Positions 7,404 through 16,074 are shown, numbered from the stretch's first letter. The stretch: DNA of 64,000 nucleotides from Falsiroseomonas sp050563535 (GCF_050563535.1 NZ_JBNXUO010000002.1:1-64000), one strand, 5' to 3'. A program made the numbers and translations. The notes: generated from the sequence alone by a model not told the origin.

Positions 7404-8993
7404 ATGGGGATGCGCCGGATGGCAGAACAGCGCCGTGGCCTCGAAGCATGGCTGCTCGGCCGCGGCCGCCCGCCGGAGCCGCGCATCGACCCGCTGCTGC
7501 GCGGGGTGCTGGAAGCCGCCTCGCCCGGGCTCGCGCTGCTGGATGCGGAGGACCGCATGCTGGTGTGGAACGCGGAGCTGGCGCGCGTGGCGGGCCCGAC
7601 CATGCCGCTGCGGGAAGGCATGCCGATGTCGCAGCTCGTCGCCGCGGACATCCGCGACGGGGTGGCGGCGGCGCTGGATGCGGGGCGGCAGGTCGAAGCC
7701 TCGCTCGCCGCGGCGGGCGCGCCGCGCGTCATGCTCGACCGGCGGCCGCTGCACGAGGACGGGGTCGGCGGCATCCTCCGCGTGACCCCGGTGGCGGCCG
7801 CGCGCGACACGGCGGAAGGGGCGGCGGCGGCGCGGCTGCAATCGGTCGGCGCGCTGGCGGGCGGCATCGCGCACGACTTCAACAACCTGCTGACCGCCAT
7901 CGCCGGCAGCGCGGAAGCGGCGCTGGCGCGCGCCCCGATGGGCGAAGCCTCGGCCGAGCTGCGGCAGGTGATGGAAAGCGCCGGGCGGGGCGCTGCGCTG
8001 GTGAAGCAACTGCTGGCCTTCGCGCGGCAGCAGGCGCTGCGGCCGCGGGTGGTGGCGCTGAACGAGGCGGTGGCGGCCATGGGCGGGCTGCTGCGCCGCC
8101 TCCTCGGCAGCCGCGTGCGCCTGACTGTCGAGCTGGAGGAGCCGGGGCGGCGCGTGCGGATCGACCCCACGCAGCTGGACCAGGTCATCATGAACCTGGC
8201 GCTGAACGCGCGCGACGCGATGCCGGAAGGCGGGTCGCTCCGCATCGCGACGGGGCACGCGATGGTGCTGAGCCCCGAGGCCATCGGGCAGGAGATCCTG
8301 CCCCCCGGCCGCTATGCCGTGCTGGAGGTGGCGGACAGCGGCGGCGGCATCGCGCCCGACTTGCTGCCCCGCATCTTCGAGCCCTTCTTCACCACCCGGC
8401 GGGAACGCGGCGGCACCGGGCTCGGCCTGTCCACCGTGCACGGCATCGTCCGGCAATCCGGCGGCTTCATCGCGGTGGACAGCCGGCGGGGGGAGGGGAC
8501 GCGCTTCCGCATCTGGCTGCCCCGGCATGACGGCCCGGCGGACCCGCCCGCGCAGCCCGCCCCGCCCCCCGCCGCGACATCGCCCGAACATGTCCCGGCG
8601 CCCATGACCTGCACCGCCCCCGTGCTGCTGGTGGAGGACGAGGCGCCGCTGCTGAAGCTGGCGGAACGCGCCCTGACCCGCGCCGGATTCGAGGTGCTGA
8701 CGGCGGGCTCGGCCGAGGAGGCGCTGGACCTGCTCGACAGGGGCGCGCCGCGGCCGCTGGCCCTGGTGTCGGATGTGGTGATGCCGGGCGCGGACGGCCT
8801 GGAACTGGCCCAGGCGCTGCGCCTGCGCGACCCGGACCTGCCCGTGCTGCTGGTATCGGGCTATGCCGAAGCCGCGCTGGGACGGGACCTGACGGCGGAG
8901 CGGATCCGGCTGCTGCCGAAGCCGTACGGGCTGGCGGACCTGGTCGCGGAATTGCGGGCGATCCTGCCCGCCGGGAAGGCTGAAGTTTCCTAA
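7404..8993 (+). CDS. cckA: CckA-type hybrid histidine kinase (soluble form)
   Basis: Predicted hybrid kinase feeding the ChpT-CtrA cell-cycle phosphorelay. In the 529 residues I see a short PAS-like sensor (about 30-135) and the dimerisation helix GGIAHDFNNLLTAI with phospho-acceptor His157. The ATPase domain has N-box Asn264/268, the DSGGG box and the GGTGLGLS box. After a proline-rich linker (about 378-400) comes a receiver domain with acceptor Asp457 (SDVVMPGADG) and Lys506. The His motif and domain order match CckA, and the flhB neighbour supports orthology. Unlike Caulobacter CckA there is no N-terminal transmembrane pair. ATG 7404 is chosen; 7419 is possible. Confidence 0.82.
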   Translation: MGMRRMAEQRRGLEAWLLGRGRPPEPRIDPLLRGVLEAASPGLALLDAEDRMLVWNAELARVAGPTMPLREGMPMSQLVAADIRDGVAAALDAGRQVEASLAAAGAPRVMLDRRPLHEDGVGGILRVTPVAAARDTAEGAAAARLQSVGALAGGIAHDFNNLLTAIAGSAEAALARAPMGEASAELRQVMESAGRGAALVKQLLAFARQQALRPRVVALNEAVAAMGGLLRRLLGSRVRLTVELEEPGRRVRIDPTQLDQVIMNLALNARDAMPEGGSLRIATGHAMVLSPEAIGQEILPPGRYAVLEVADSGGGIAPDLLPRIFEPFFTTRRERGGTGLGLSTVHGIVRQSGGFIAVDSRRGEGTRFRIWLPRHDGPADPPAQPAPPPAATSPEHVPAPMTCTAPVLLVEDEAPLLKLAERALTRAGFEVLTAGSAEEALDLLDRGAPRPLALVSDVVMPGADGLELAQALRLRDPDLPVLLVSGYAEAALGRDLTAERIRLLPKPYGLADLVAELRAILPAGKAEVS

Positions 8994-9008
8994 ATGTTCT
9001 TGTCGGCA

Positions 9009-9039
9009 CCGCTGTTCTGGACCATATTCCGGACAGCGG
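9009..9039. promoter_or_regulatory. Inverted repeat downstream of cckA / upstream of recA
   Basis: CCGCTGT (9009-9015) and ACAGCGG (9033-9039) form a perfect seven-base inverted repeat with a 17-base loop, 16 bases after the cckA stop. It could be a weak terminator (no T-run) or an operator in the recA promoter region. The 8994-9186 gap holds no gene. Confidence 0.35.
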
Positions 9040-9150
9040 TTCGCCGGTTGTGGCGCCCCTGAAAGGGGGGGCGCGGCAGGCAGCAGGGCCGGAGTGGGGC
9101 GTTCATCTTTGGCGATGACTGCGCCAGTTGTTTCGCCTTATGGTTGAGAT

Positions 9151-9162
9151 CCGGATATCCGG
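9151..9162. promoter_or_regulatory. Palindrome CCGGATATCCGG before recA
   Basis: A perfect 12-base palindrome 24 bases ahead of the recA ATG. Its position next to the ribosome site suggests an operator or mRNA structure. It does not match the known alphaproteobacterial LexA sites (GTTC or GAAC, seven bases, GTTC). Confidence 0.35.
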
Positions 9163-9186
9163 CAGGAAGCGGGAGAAGTTCGCCCC

Positions 9187-10221
9187 ATGGACAAGACGAA
9201 GGCGCTGGATGCCGCGCTGAGCCAGATCGAAAGGGCCTTCGGCAAGGGCTCCATCATGCGGATGGGGAACAAGGCCGCGGATGCCGAGATCGAGGTGGTG
9301 TCCACCGGCTCGCTCGGGCTCGACCTGGCGCTCGGCATCGGCGGCCTGCCCAAGGGCCGCATCGTGGAGATCTACGGGCCGGAAAGCTCGGGCAAGACCA
9401 CGCTGGCGCTGCATGCCATCGCGGAAGCGCAGAAGCGCGGCGGCACCTGCGCCTTCATCGATGCCGAGCACGCGCTCGACCCCGGCTATGCCAAGAAGCT
9501 CGGCGTGGACGTGGACAACCTGCTGATCAGCCAGCCCGACGCGGGCGAGCAGGCCCTTGAGATCTGCGACACGCTGGTGCGGTCGGGCGCGGTGGACGTG
9601 CTGGTGGTGGACAGCGTCGCCGCCCTGGTGCCGCGCGCCGAGCTGGAAGGCGAGATGGGCGACAGCCATGTCGGCCTGCACGCCCGGCTGATGTCGCAGG
9701 CGCTGCGGAAGCTGACGGGCAGCGTCAGCCGGTCCAACACGCTGCTGATCTTCCTGAACCAGATCCGGCTCAAGATCGGCGTCATGTTCGGCAACCCGGA
9801 GACGACGACGGGCGGCAACGCACTGAAGTTCTACGCCTCGGTCCGGATGGAGATCCGCCGCATCGGCTCCATCAAGGACAGGGAGACCACGACGGGCAAC
9901 CAGACCCGCGTGAAGGTGGTGAAGAACAAGATGGCGCCGCCGTTCCGTCAGGTGGATTTCGACATCATGTATGGCGAAGGCATCTCGAAGGTGGGCGAGC
10001 TGATCGACCTTGGCGTGAAGGCCGGCATCGTCGAGAAGTCGGGCGCCTGGTTCAGCTGCGACAGCCAGCGCATCGGCCAGGGGCGCGAGAACGCGAAGCA
10101 GTTCATGCGCGACAACGCCGCCATGGCCGAAAGCGTCGAGAAGCGCATCCGCGCCCAGGCCGCGGGCCTCGCCAACGCGATGCTGGCCGGCGAGGAGGAG
10201 AGCGCCGCCGCGGCCGAATAG
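9187..10221 (+). CDS. recA: Recombinase A
   Basis: DNA-dependent ATPase for homologous recombination and LexA co-cleavage. The 344-residue length is standard. Marks are the Walker A motif GPESSGKT (residues 64-71), the Walker B strand ending VLVVDSVAALVP, loop L2 around FGNPETTTGGNA and the C-terminal domain with a short acidic tail (GEEESAAAAE). GGAAGCGGGAGAAG precedes the ATG. It is a single-gene unit with its own strong terminator. Confidence 0.98.
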   Translation: MDKTKALDAALSQIERAFGKGSIMRMGNKAADAEIEVVSTGSLGLDLALGIGGLPKGRIVEIYGPESSGKTTLALHAIAEAQKRGGTCAFIDAEHALDPGYAKKLGVDVDNLLISQPDAGEQALEICDTLVRSGAVDVLVVDSVAALVPRAELEGEMGDSHVGLHARLMSQALRKLTGSVSRSNTLLIFLNQIRLKIGVMFGNPETTTGGNALKFYASVRMEIRRIGSIKDRETTTGNQTRVKVVKNKMAPPFRQVDFDIMYGEGISKVGELIDLGVKAGIVEKSGAWFSCDSQRIGQGRENAKQFMRDNAAMAESVEKRIRAQAAGLANAMLAGEEESAAAAE

Positions 10222-10243
10222 CGCGGGCGGCGGGAATGGATCG

Positions 10244-10280
10244 GGGCGGGCAGGGGCCATGCGGCGCCTGCCCGCCCTTT
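10244..10280 (+). terminator. Intrinsic terminator of recA
   Basis: GGGCGGGCAGG (10244-10254) pairs perfectly with CCTGCCCGCCC (10267-10277) across a 12-base loop and is followed by TTT. It lies between convergent recA and the TctC-like gene and may serve both. Confidence 0.85.
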
Positions 10281-10298
10281 CCGCGTGCGCTGCCCGGA

Positions 10299-11258
10299 TC
10301 AGCTGATCCAGGGCGTCCTGCGCCACAGATCGGCGTATTGCTGCTGGGTGGAGCGCATCCGCGCCTCCCAGACCGGCCCCGGCTCCAGCACCGGCTCGAT
10401 GAACTGCGCGGCGAAGCTCTGCACCGTCGCGGGGTCGGACGCCGCTTCCTGCACCGCGTCCCGCAGCCGGCCGAGGATGCGGTCCGGCGTGCCCTTCGGC
10501 ACCACCAGCCCGCGTTCCGAATACATCTCGAAGTCGAGCCCGAGGCTGCGGAAGGTCGGCGTCTCCGGCGCGAAGCGGCTGGTGGCGGCACCGCCATGGG
10601 CCATGAAGCGCACCCCACGCGGGTCGGGCATCACCTCCCCGATCGAGACGCAGTTGACCTGCACCTGCCCGCCCAGCAGCGCCGCGCGCTGGATCGGCGC
10701 GCCGGTGTAGTGGACCAGCGTGAAGCGCGCCCCGGTCAGGGCGGAGATCAGCACCATCATCAGATGGTCGTCCGTGCCGATGCCGGAGGTGGAGACGACG
10801 ATCTCCTCCGGCGCCGCAAGCGCGCGGTTCACCAGGTCCGGCACATCCGCGATCGGGCTGTCGGCGCGCACCATCACCCCGGTCGGGTCGGTCATGATGT
10901 TGCCGAGAAAGGCGAAGCTGTCGAGGGTGTACTGCGCCCGGCGCTCCACCGGGACGGTGACGAAGGACGGCATGTTGGTCAGCCCCAGCACCTGCCCGTC
11001 CGGCCTGGCGCGCGAGACGTAGGTCAGCGCCACCTCGCTCGACGCGCCGGGGCGGTTCACCACGGTGATGGGCTGGCCGAGCCGCGTCTCCAGGTGCCGG
11101 GCGAAGAGCCGTGCGACGATGTCCGTCCCGCCCCCCGGCGCGAAGCCCACGACAAGCTCCACCGGCCGGTCCGGGCGCCAGGGCGTGGCCAGCGCCGGGC
11201 TGGCGAGGGGCGCGGCAAGCACGAGACCGAGCAGGCTGCGGCGGGTCGTCTGCGTCAT
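10299..11258 (-). CDS. TctC/Bug family periplasmic solute-binding protein
   Basis: Extracytoplasmic receptor of the tripartite tricarboxylate transporter type; these bind carboxylates such as citrate or aromatic and amino acids. The 319-residue product has an N-terminal export signal with twin arginine (TTRRSLLGLVLAAPLAS). It also has the family pattern WRPDRPVELVVGFAPGGGTD, followed by RPGAS and the central YTGAPIQRAALLGGQV. AGGAGGA lies just before the ATG. No TctA/TctB membrane genes are in the window, so it is an orphan receptor as seen in many beta- and alphaproteobacteria. The substrate cannot be read from sequence. Confidence 0.9.
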   Translation of the reverse strand: MTQTTRRSLLGLVLAAPLASPALATPWRPDRPVELVVGFAPGGGTDIVARLFARHLETRLGQPITVVNRPGASSEVALTYVSRARPDGQVLGLTNMPSFVTVPVERRAQYTLDSFAFLGNIMTDPTGVMVRADSPIADVPDLVNRALAAPEEIVVSTSGIGTDDHLMMVLISALTGARFTLVHYTGAPIQRAALLGGQVQVNCVSIGEVMPDPRGVRFMAHGGAATSRFAPETPTFRSLGLDFEMYSERGLVVPKGTPDRILGRLRDAVQEAASDPATVQSFAAQFIEPVLEPGPVWEARMRSTQQQYADLWRRTPWIS

Positions 11259-11302
11259 CGGATGGGTCCTCCTGCGTTGCAGAAGGAATAGCGACGAAGG
11301 GG

Positions 11303-11337
11303 GCCGCGGTTGAACGGCGGCGATGCTGCACCGCGGC
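11303..11337. promoter_or_regulatory. Inverted repeat between livF and the TctC gene
   Basis: GCCGCGGT (11303-11310) and ACCGCGGC (11330-11337) are perfect inverted repeats with a 19-base loop. The gap 11259-11385 lies downstream of livF and upstream of the TctC gene, so this may end the liv transcript or act as an operator. The neighbouring bases 11338-11385 are unusually AT-rich for this window and may hold the TctC promoter. Confidence 0.35.
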
Positions 11338-11385
11338 GAAACCTGTGAGGCATTTCTCAGGACGGCGCGTAAAATCGTAAAGGGT

Positions 11386-12102
11386 TTACAGGTGCAGATG
11401 GGTGTCGCGGATCTCCGGCGCGGCTTCCAGCGCCGCGCTCGTGCCGGTCCAGACGGTGCGGCCCTTCTCGATCACCGTGTGCCGGTCCGCCAGGCGCAGC
11501 ACGGCCGACAGGTTCTTGTCGATCAGCAGGATGGCCTGTCCCTCGGCCTTCAGCCCGGCGAGCACGGACCAGATCTCCGCCCGGATCAGCGGGGCGAGGC
11601 CCTCCGTCGCCTCGTCCAGGATCAGCAGGCGCGGGTTGGTCATCAGCGCGCGGCCGATCGCGACCATCTGCTGCTCCCCGCCCGACAGCTTCGCCCCCGG
11701 ATTGGCCCGGCGTTCCCGCAGGCGCGGAAAGACGGCATAGACCGCCTCCAGCGTCCAGCGCGGCGCGCCGGGGCCGCGGTGGGCGGCGGTGGCCAGCAGG
11801 TTCTCCTCCACCGTCAGGGTCTGGAAGACCTGTCGCCCCTCCGGCACCAGACCCAGCCCGCGCTGTGCCACCCGGTGCGGCGGCAGGCCGGAGACGACGG
11901 CGCCGTCGATGCGGACCTCGCCGCCCCAGATCCGCCCGCCGACCGAGGGCAGCAGGCCCATGATGGCGCGCACCGTCGTGGTCTTGCCCATGCCGTTGCG
12001 GCCGAGCAGCGTCACCACCTCCCCCGGCCCGACCTCCAGCGACAGGTCGAACAGCACCTGGCTGCCGCCATAGCCGGCGGCGACGTGGTCCAGCCTCAGC
12101 AT
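11386..12102 (-). CDS. livF: Branched-chain amino acid-type ABC transporter ATPase LivF
   Basis: Cytoplasmic ATPase subunit of a liv-type importer. 238 residues with Walker A GRNGMGKTT, the LivF-specific GLGLVPEGRQVF segment, signature LSGGEQQM, Walker B LLILDEATEG and the switch region. The canonical His of the H-loop position reads LLIDKNLSAVL here, where LivF proteins usually have LVEQN-type sequence; this is within family variation. The start lies inside the end of livG (seven-base overlap). Last gene of the operon livK-H-M-G-F. Confidence 0.9.
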   Translation of the reverse strand: MLRLDHVAAGYGGSQVLFDLSLEVGPGEVVTLLGRNGMGKTTTVRAIMGLLPSVGGRIWGGEVRIDGAVVSGLPPHRVAQRGLGLVPEGRQVFQTLTVEENLLATAAHRGPGAPRWTLEAVYAVFPRLRERRANPGAKLSGGEQQMVAIGRALMTNPRLLILDEATEGLAPLIRAEIWSVLAGLKAEGQAILLIDKNLSAVLRLADRHTVIEKGRTVWTGTSAALEAAPEIRDTHLHL

Positions 12103-12857
12103 GGCACCGCCTCGTCCTCGCCGAGATAGGCGCTGCGGACCTCGGCATTGGCGCGGATGGCGGCGGGCGTGCCGGTGGCGATGACGCGGCCATAGACCAG
12201 GACGGAGATGCGGTCGGCCAGCGCGAAGACCGCCTGCATGTCATGCTCGACCAGCAGGATGGCGTAGCGGGACCCGAGGCCGCGGAGGATGCCGACCAGC
12301 CGCTCCGTCTCCTCCGGCCCGGCGCCGGCCAGCGGTTCGTCGAGCAGCAGCAGGCGGGGCTGCGTGGCCAGGGCGATCGCCAGTTCCAGCTGCCGCTTCT
12401 CCCCATGGCTCATCGCGCCGGCCGGCACGCCGGCGCGGGCGGCGAGCCCCACGGCATCGAGCGCCTGCATCGCCGGCCCGTTCAGCCGCGCCTCCGACGC
12501 CGCCGGGCGGAAGAACCGGAAGGAGGACCCCGCGCCCGCCTGCACCGCCAGCGCCGCATTCTCGAGCGCGGTGAAGGCCGGGATGACGGAGGTGATCTGG
12601 AAGGACCGCGCGAGGCCGAGCCGCGCGCGGCGGTGCAGCGGCAGGCGGGTGATGTCGCGCCCGTCGAAGGTGATGCTGCCGCCATCCACCGGCAGCACGC
12701 CGCTGACCTCGTTGATCAGCGTCGTCTTGCCCGCGCCGTTCGGGCCGATCACCGCATGGATCTCGCCGGTCGCGACATCGAGAGAGACGTCGTCCGTCAC
12801 CGCCAGCCCGCCGAAATGCTTGCGGAGGTTCCGCAGGGACAGCAGCGGCGCCTTCAT
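12096..12857 (-). CDS. livG: Branched-chain amino acid-type ABC transporter ATPase LivG
   Basis: Partner ATPase of LivF. 253 residues with Walker A GPNGAGKTT, the LivG pattern LGLARSFQI, a signature reading MSHGEKRQLE in place of LSGGQ, Walker B LLLLDEPLAG and H-loop LLVEHDM. The start ATG at 12857 overlaps the livM stop by four bases. The longer frame reaching 12980 lies inside livM. The changed signature (SHGE) is common among LivG proteins and need not imply loss of function. Confidence 0.9.
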   Translation of the reverse strand: MKAPLLSLRNLRKHFGGLAVTDDVSLDVATGEIHAVIGPNGAGKTTLINEVSGVLPVDGGSITFDGRDITRLPLHRRARLGLARSFQITSVIPAFTALENAALAVQAGAGSSFRFFRPAASEARLNGPAMQALDAVGLAARAGVPAGAMSHGEKRQLELAIALATQPRLLLLDEPLAGAGPEETERLVGILRGLGSRYAILLVEHDMQAVFALADRISVLVYGRVIATGTPAAIRANAEVRSAYLGEDEAVPC

Positions 12858-13798
12858 CGCCGCAGCGCCTTCGCGACCTGCGCGGGCAGGCCGGACAGGC
12901 CGCCGGGCAGGTAGAGCACGGCCAGGATCAGCAGCACGCCGAAGACGATGCGCCAGTGTTCCCACCGGTGGCTCAGCCACTCCTCCAGCAGCACGAAGCC
13001 GAGCGCGCCGACGACCGCGCCATGCAGCCCCGCGAGCCCGCCGAGGATGACCATGAACAGCAACTCCCCCGACCTCTGCCAGGAGATGTAGGCCGGGGCG
13101 ACGAATTCCGTCGCATTGGCGAAGAGGAACCCCGCCGCCCCGCCGATGGCGCCCGCGATGACATAGGCGGCCAGTTGGTAAGGATAGGGGTTGAAGCCCA
13201 GCGCCCGGACGCGCAGCGGGTTGCCCTTCGCCGCGCGCAGCACGCGGCCGAAGCGGGACGCCAGCAGCACGCGGCAGACCAGCCAGGTGGCCGCGAGCGC
13301 GCCGAGGCAGACGAAATGGAAGACCAGCCGGTCCTCCAGCAGCCGCCCGCCCGCCACCTGCGTCCGGGCATAGAGCGTGTAGCCGTCATCCCCGCCATAG
13401 CCGGCGAGCGAACTGGCGGTGAAGAAGGCCATCTGCCCGAAGGCCAGCGTGATCATGATGAAGTGGACGCCGCTGGTGCGGATGGCGACCGCGCCGGTGG
13501 CCAGCGCGAAGGCCGCCGCCGCCGCCATCGCCGCGGGCAGCACCACCGCCGCCTCCACCACCCGCGCATCGTCCAGGATCACCACCGCATAGGCCCCGAA
13601 GCCCAGCATCGCCGCATGGCCCATCGAGACCAACCCCGCGCCCCCCACCAGGAACGAGAGCGAGACGGCGGCCATCGCCAGGATCATGGTCCGCGCCAGC
13701 AGCGTCAGCATGTAGCCCTCGCCGAAGCCGACGAAAGGCGCGACGCCGAGCGCGCCGAGCAGCAGCAGCGCCGGAAGCTCCGCCCGGATCGTCCGCAT
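12854..13798 (-). CDS. livM: Branched-chain amino acid-type ABC permease LivM
   Basis: Inner-membrane permease, 314 residues, about eight to ten hydrophobic segments. Typical LivM marks are SLSFLVGGAGLVSMGHAAMLGFGAYA near the N-terminus, RTSGVHFIMITLAFGQM, GRVLRAAKGNPLRVRALG and the C-terminal GGLAGLHGAVVGA loop that contacts the ATPases. The start overlaps the livH stop; a longer frame to 14386 is shadow over livH. Confidence 0.92.
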   Translation of the reverse strand: MRTIRAELPALLLLGALGVAPFVGFGEGYMLTLLARTMILAMAAVSLSFLVGGAGLVSMGHAAMLGFGAYAVVILDDARVVEAAVVLPAAMAAAAAFALATGAVAIRTSGVHFIMITLAFGQMAFFTASSLAGYGGDDGYTLYARTQVAGGRLLEDRLVFHFVCLGALAATWLVCRVLLASRFGRVLRAAKGNPLRVRALGFNPYPYQLAAYVIAGAIGGAAGFLFANATEFVAPAYISWQRSGELLFMVILGGLAGLHGAVVGALGFVLLEEWLSHRWEHWRIVFGVLLILAVLYLPGGLSGLPAQVAKALRR

Positions 13799-14721
13799 CA
13801 GCCCGCCCGCACCGGGAACAGCCCCGCGGGGCGGAAGGCCAGGATCGCCGCCATGGCGATGTAGACCAGCATCGAGGCGATGGCCGCGCCGACCTGCCGC
13901 GCTTCCGACGGCGAGAGGAACAGCCGCATCAGGTCCGGCACCAGCGACCGCCCCAGCGTCTCCACCAGCCCGACCAGCAGCGCCGCCAGGAAGGCGCCGC
14001 GGATGGACCCGATGCCGCCGATGACGATGACCACGAAGGCGAGGATCAGCAGGTTGTCGCCCATCCCCGGCTCGACCGACAGGATCGGCGCCGCCAGCAC
14101 CCCGGCGAAGCCCGCCAGCATCGCGCCGAAGCCGAACACCACCATGAACAGCCGCCGGATGTCGACGCCGAGCGCGGCGACCATCGGCGCATTGGTCGCG
14201 CCCGCGCGGACCAGCATCCCCACCTTCGTCCGCTCCACCAGCCACCACAGAAGGCCGGCCGTCGCCAGCCCGCCCGCGATGATGGCGATGCGGTAGGTGG
14301 GGTAGAGCAGCCCCTCCATCAGGCGGATGCCGCCGGTCAGCGCACCCGGCATCGGCACCTGCAGCGGCGCCGCCCCGAACAGCCACTTCACGCCCTGGTT
14401 CAGCACCAGGATGACGCCGAAGGTGGCCAGCACCTGCTGGAGGTGGTCGCGGTCGTAGAGGTGACGGAAGACCAGGAATTCCAGCACAAGCCCCACCGCC
14501 AGCGCCACGGGGAGGGCAAGGACCAGCGCCATCCAGAAGCTGCCCGTCTGCGCCGCGAAGAAGGCGGCCAGGTAGGCGCCCAGCATGTACTGCACGCCAT
14601 GCGCCAGGTTGATGAAGTCCATCACGCCGAAGACCAGCGTGAGGCCCGCCGCGATCAGGAACAGCAGGATGCCGAGCTGGAGGCCGTTCAGCGCCTGGAT
14701 CAGGAGAAGCTGCGTGGTCAT
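13798..14721 (-). CDS. livH: Branched-chain amino acid-type ABC permease LivH
   Basis: Second permease of the importer, 307 residues, strongly hydrophobic. It has the LivH N-terminus (LNGLQLGILLFLIAAGLTLVFGVMDFINLAHG) in register, the LATFGVILVLNQGVK segment and the coupling loop GGIGSIRGAF. It follows the binding-protein gene after an 80-base gap that contains a perfect hairpin. Confidence 0.92.
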   Translation of the reverse strand: MTTQLLLIQALNGLQLGILLFLIAAGLTLVFGVMDFINLAHGVQYMLGAYLAAFFAAQTGSFWMALVLALPVALAVGLVLEFLVFRHLYDRDHLQQVLATFGVILVLNQGVKWLFGAAPLQVPMPGALTGGIRLMEGLLYPTYRIAIIAGGLATAGLLWWLVERTKVGMLVRAGATNAPMVAALGVDIRRLFMVVFGFGAMLAGFAGVLAAPILSVEPGMGDNLLILAFVVIVIGGIGSIRGAFLAALLVGLVETLGRSLVPDLMRLFLSPSEARQVGAAIASMLVYIAMAAILAFRPAGLFPVRAG

Positions 14722-14738
14722 GGGCGCGTGCCTCGCCA

Positions 14739-14764
14739 CCCGCCCCCGCGGATGCGGGGGCGGG
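14739..14764 (-). terminator. Intra-operon hairpin between binding protein and livH
   Basis: CCCGCCCCCGC (14739-14749) and GCGGGGGCGGG (14754-14764) form a perfect 11-base stem with a four-base loop. No T-run follows on the minus strand, so it more likely protects the binding-protein mRNA 3' end or attenuates than fully terminates. Confidence 0.65.
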
Positions 14765-14801
14765 CGTTCAGGACCTTCGGGACGGGCAGGGGGCCGGCGC
14801 C

Positions 14802-16028
14802 TCAGCCGGCCGGCATCCGGCATTCCGCCGCGAAGGGATCGGTCGCGTTCTCGAACACCTTGCGGAGGTGCTCGGTCTGGGACTTGCCATCGGGCCGGCG
14901 GCCGACGCGGGCGAGCCAGAAGTCCTGCACGGGGAAGTGGTTCGCGCCGAAGCGGAAGGGCCCGCGCACGCTGCGGAACTCCGCCGCGCGGATGGCCGTG
15001 CGCAGCGCCGCCTTGTCGGCCAGGTTGCCCCCCACGCGCCGCACCGCGCTGTCGAGAAGGAAGGCGCTGTCATAGGCATGGGCCGCGTAGCTGGCGGGGA
15101 CGTAGCCGAACTGCCCCTCGAAGTCGCGCACGAAGCGGGCATTCTGCTCGTTCGGAAGGGTGGGGGTCCAGGTCGTGCCAGTGAAGAGGCCGAGCGCCGA
15201 TTCGCCCTGCGCGGGCAGCACCGCCTCGTCCACCGTGAAGGCGGACAGCACGGGGATGTTCAGCCCCGCCTGGCGGTATTGCCGGACGAACTGCACGCCG
15301 AGCCCGCCGGGCATGAAGGTGTAGATCCCTTCTGGCCGCCGCGCCGCGATCTGCGCCAGCTCGGCCGAGAAGTCGGTGGTGGTGAGGGGGACGTAGATCT
15401 CGTCCAGCACCTCGCCGCGGAAGGTGGACTTGAAGCCGGCCGCGGCGTCGCGCCCGGCCTGGTAGTTCGGCGTGATGATGACGGCGCGGCGGATCACGCG
15501 GTTCTGCCCGCCGACCTCCACCCCATCATTCGCCGCGGCACCGAGCACGGCGTGGTTCTGGTCGTTGACGTAGGAGGTGGCGAAGAAGAAGGGGCTGCAG
15601 CCGCGCCCCGCGATCGGCGACGGGCCGGCATTGGTCGAGATGAGGAAGGTCTGCGTCTCCGTCACCGGGCGGATGATGGCGGCGAGGATGTTGGAGAAGA
15701 CGACGCCCACGATGAAGTCGCAGCGGTCGCGTTCCAGCGCCGCGCGCACCTTGGTCACGGCGGCGTCCGGGCGCAGCTCGTCGTCGATGACCAGCACCTC
15801 GGCCGCGCGGCCGCCCAGCCGGTTCTCGAGGTGGCGCATGCCGAGCTGGAAGCCATCGCGCAGATGGGTACCGAGCGCGGCCTGCGGCCCGGTCAGCACG
15901 GCGACGAGCCCGATCCGCACCGGTGCGCCCTGCGCGCGGAGCACGGGGGGCATCGCCAGCGCGCCGGTGCCGAGCGCGGCGCCGCCGAGCAGGGCGCGGC
16001 GGCCGAATCCGTTCAGAATCTGCGTCAT
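14802..16028 (-). CDS. Periplasmic binding protein of the first liv-type importer
   Basis: LivK-like receptor (Peripla_BP_6 type) for the LivHMGF transporter just downstream. 408 residues. The N-terminal signal contains a twin arginine (GFGRRALLGGAALGTGALAM) and ends before RAQGAPVRIGLVAVLTGP, the usual family start. Further family features are the FIVGVVFSNILAAI strand and the YAAHAYDSAFLLD helix. ATG 16028 is chosen because it begins the signal peptide. An AT-rich patch at 16055-16075, rare in this window, may hold its promoter. The ligand may be an amino acid, amide or aromatic acid; sequence alone does not say. Confidence 0.88.
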   Translation of the reverse strand: MTQILNGFGRRALLGGAALGTGALAMPPVLRAQGAPVRIGLVAVLTGPQAALGTHLRDGFQLGMRHLENRLGGRAAEVLVIDDELRPDAAVTKVRAALERDRCDFIVGVVFSNILAAIIRPVTETQTFLISTNAGPSPIAGRGCSPFFFATSYVNDQNHAVLGAAANDGVEVGGQNRVIRRAVIITPNYQAGRDAAAGFKSTFRGEVLDEIYVPLTTTDFSAELAQIAARRPEGIYTFMPGGLGVQFVRQYRQAGLNIPVLSAFTVDEAVLPAQGESALGLFTGTTWTPTLPNEQNARFVRDFEGQFGYVPASYAAHAYDSAFLLDSAVRRVGGNLADKAALRTAIRAAEFRSVRGPFRFGANHFPVQDFWLARVGRRPDGKSQTEHLRKVFENATDPFAAECRMPAG

Positions 16029-16074
16029 TCCCGTGTTCCTCTCCGTCTCCCGAAGAAACTTTACACTTAAAACA

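Noticed and set aside
8994..9186. Possible LexA (SOS) box upstream of recA
   Set aside because: GTTC half-sites are present but not at the required seven-base spacing, and no GAAC partner is in place.
12096..12857. LivG signature loss as a sign of a dead ATPase
   Set aside because: The SHGE variant of the signature is within the range I know for LivG proteins, and Walker A, Walker B and H-loop are intact.
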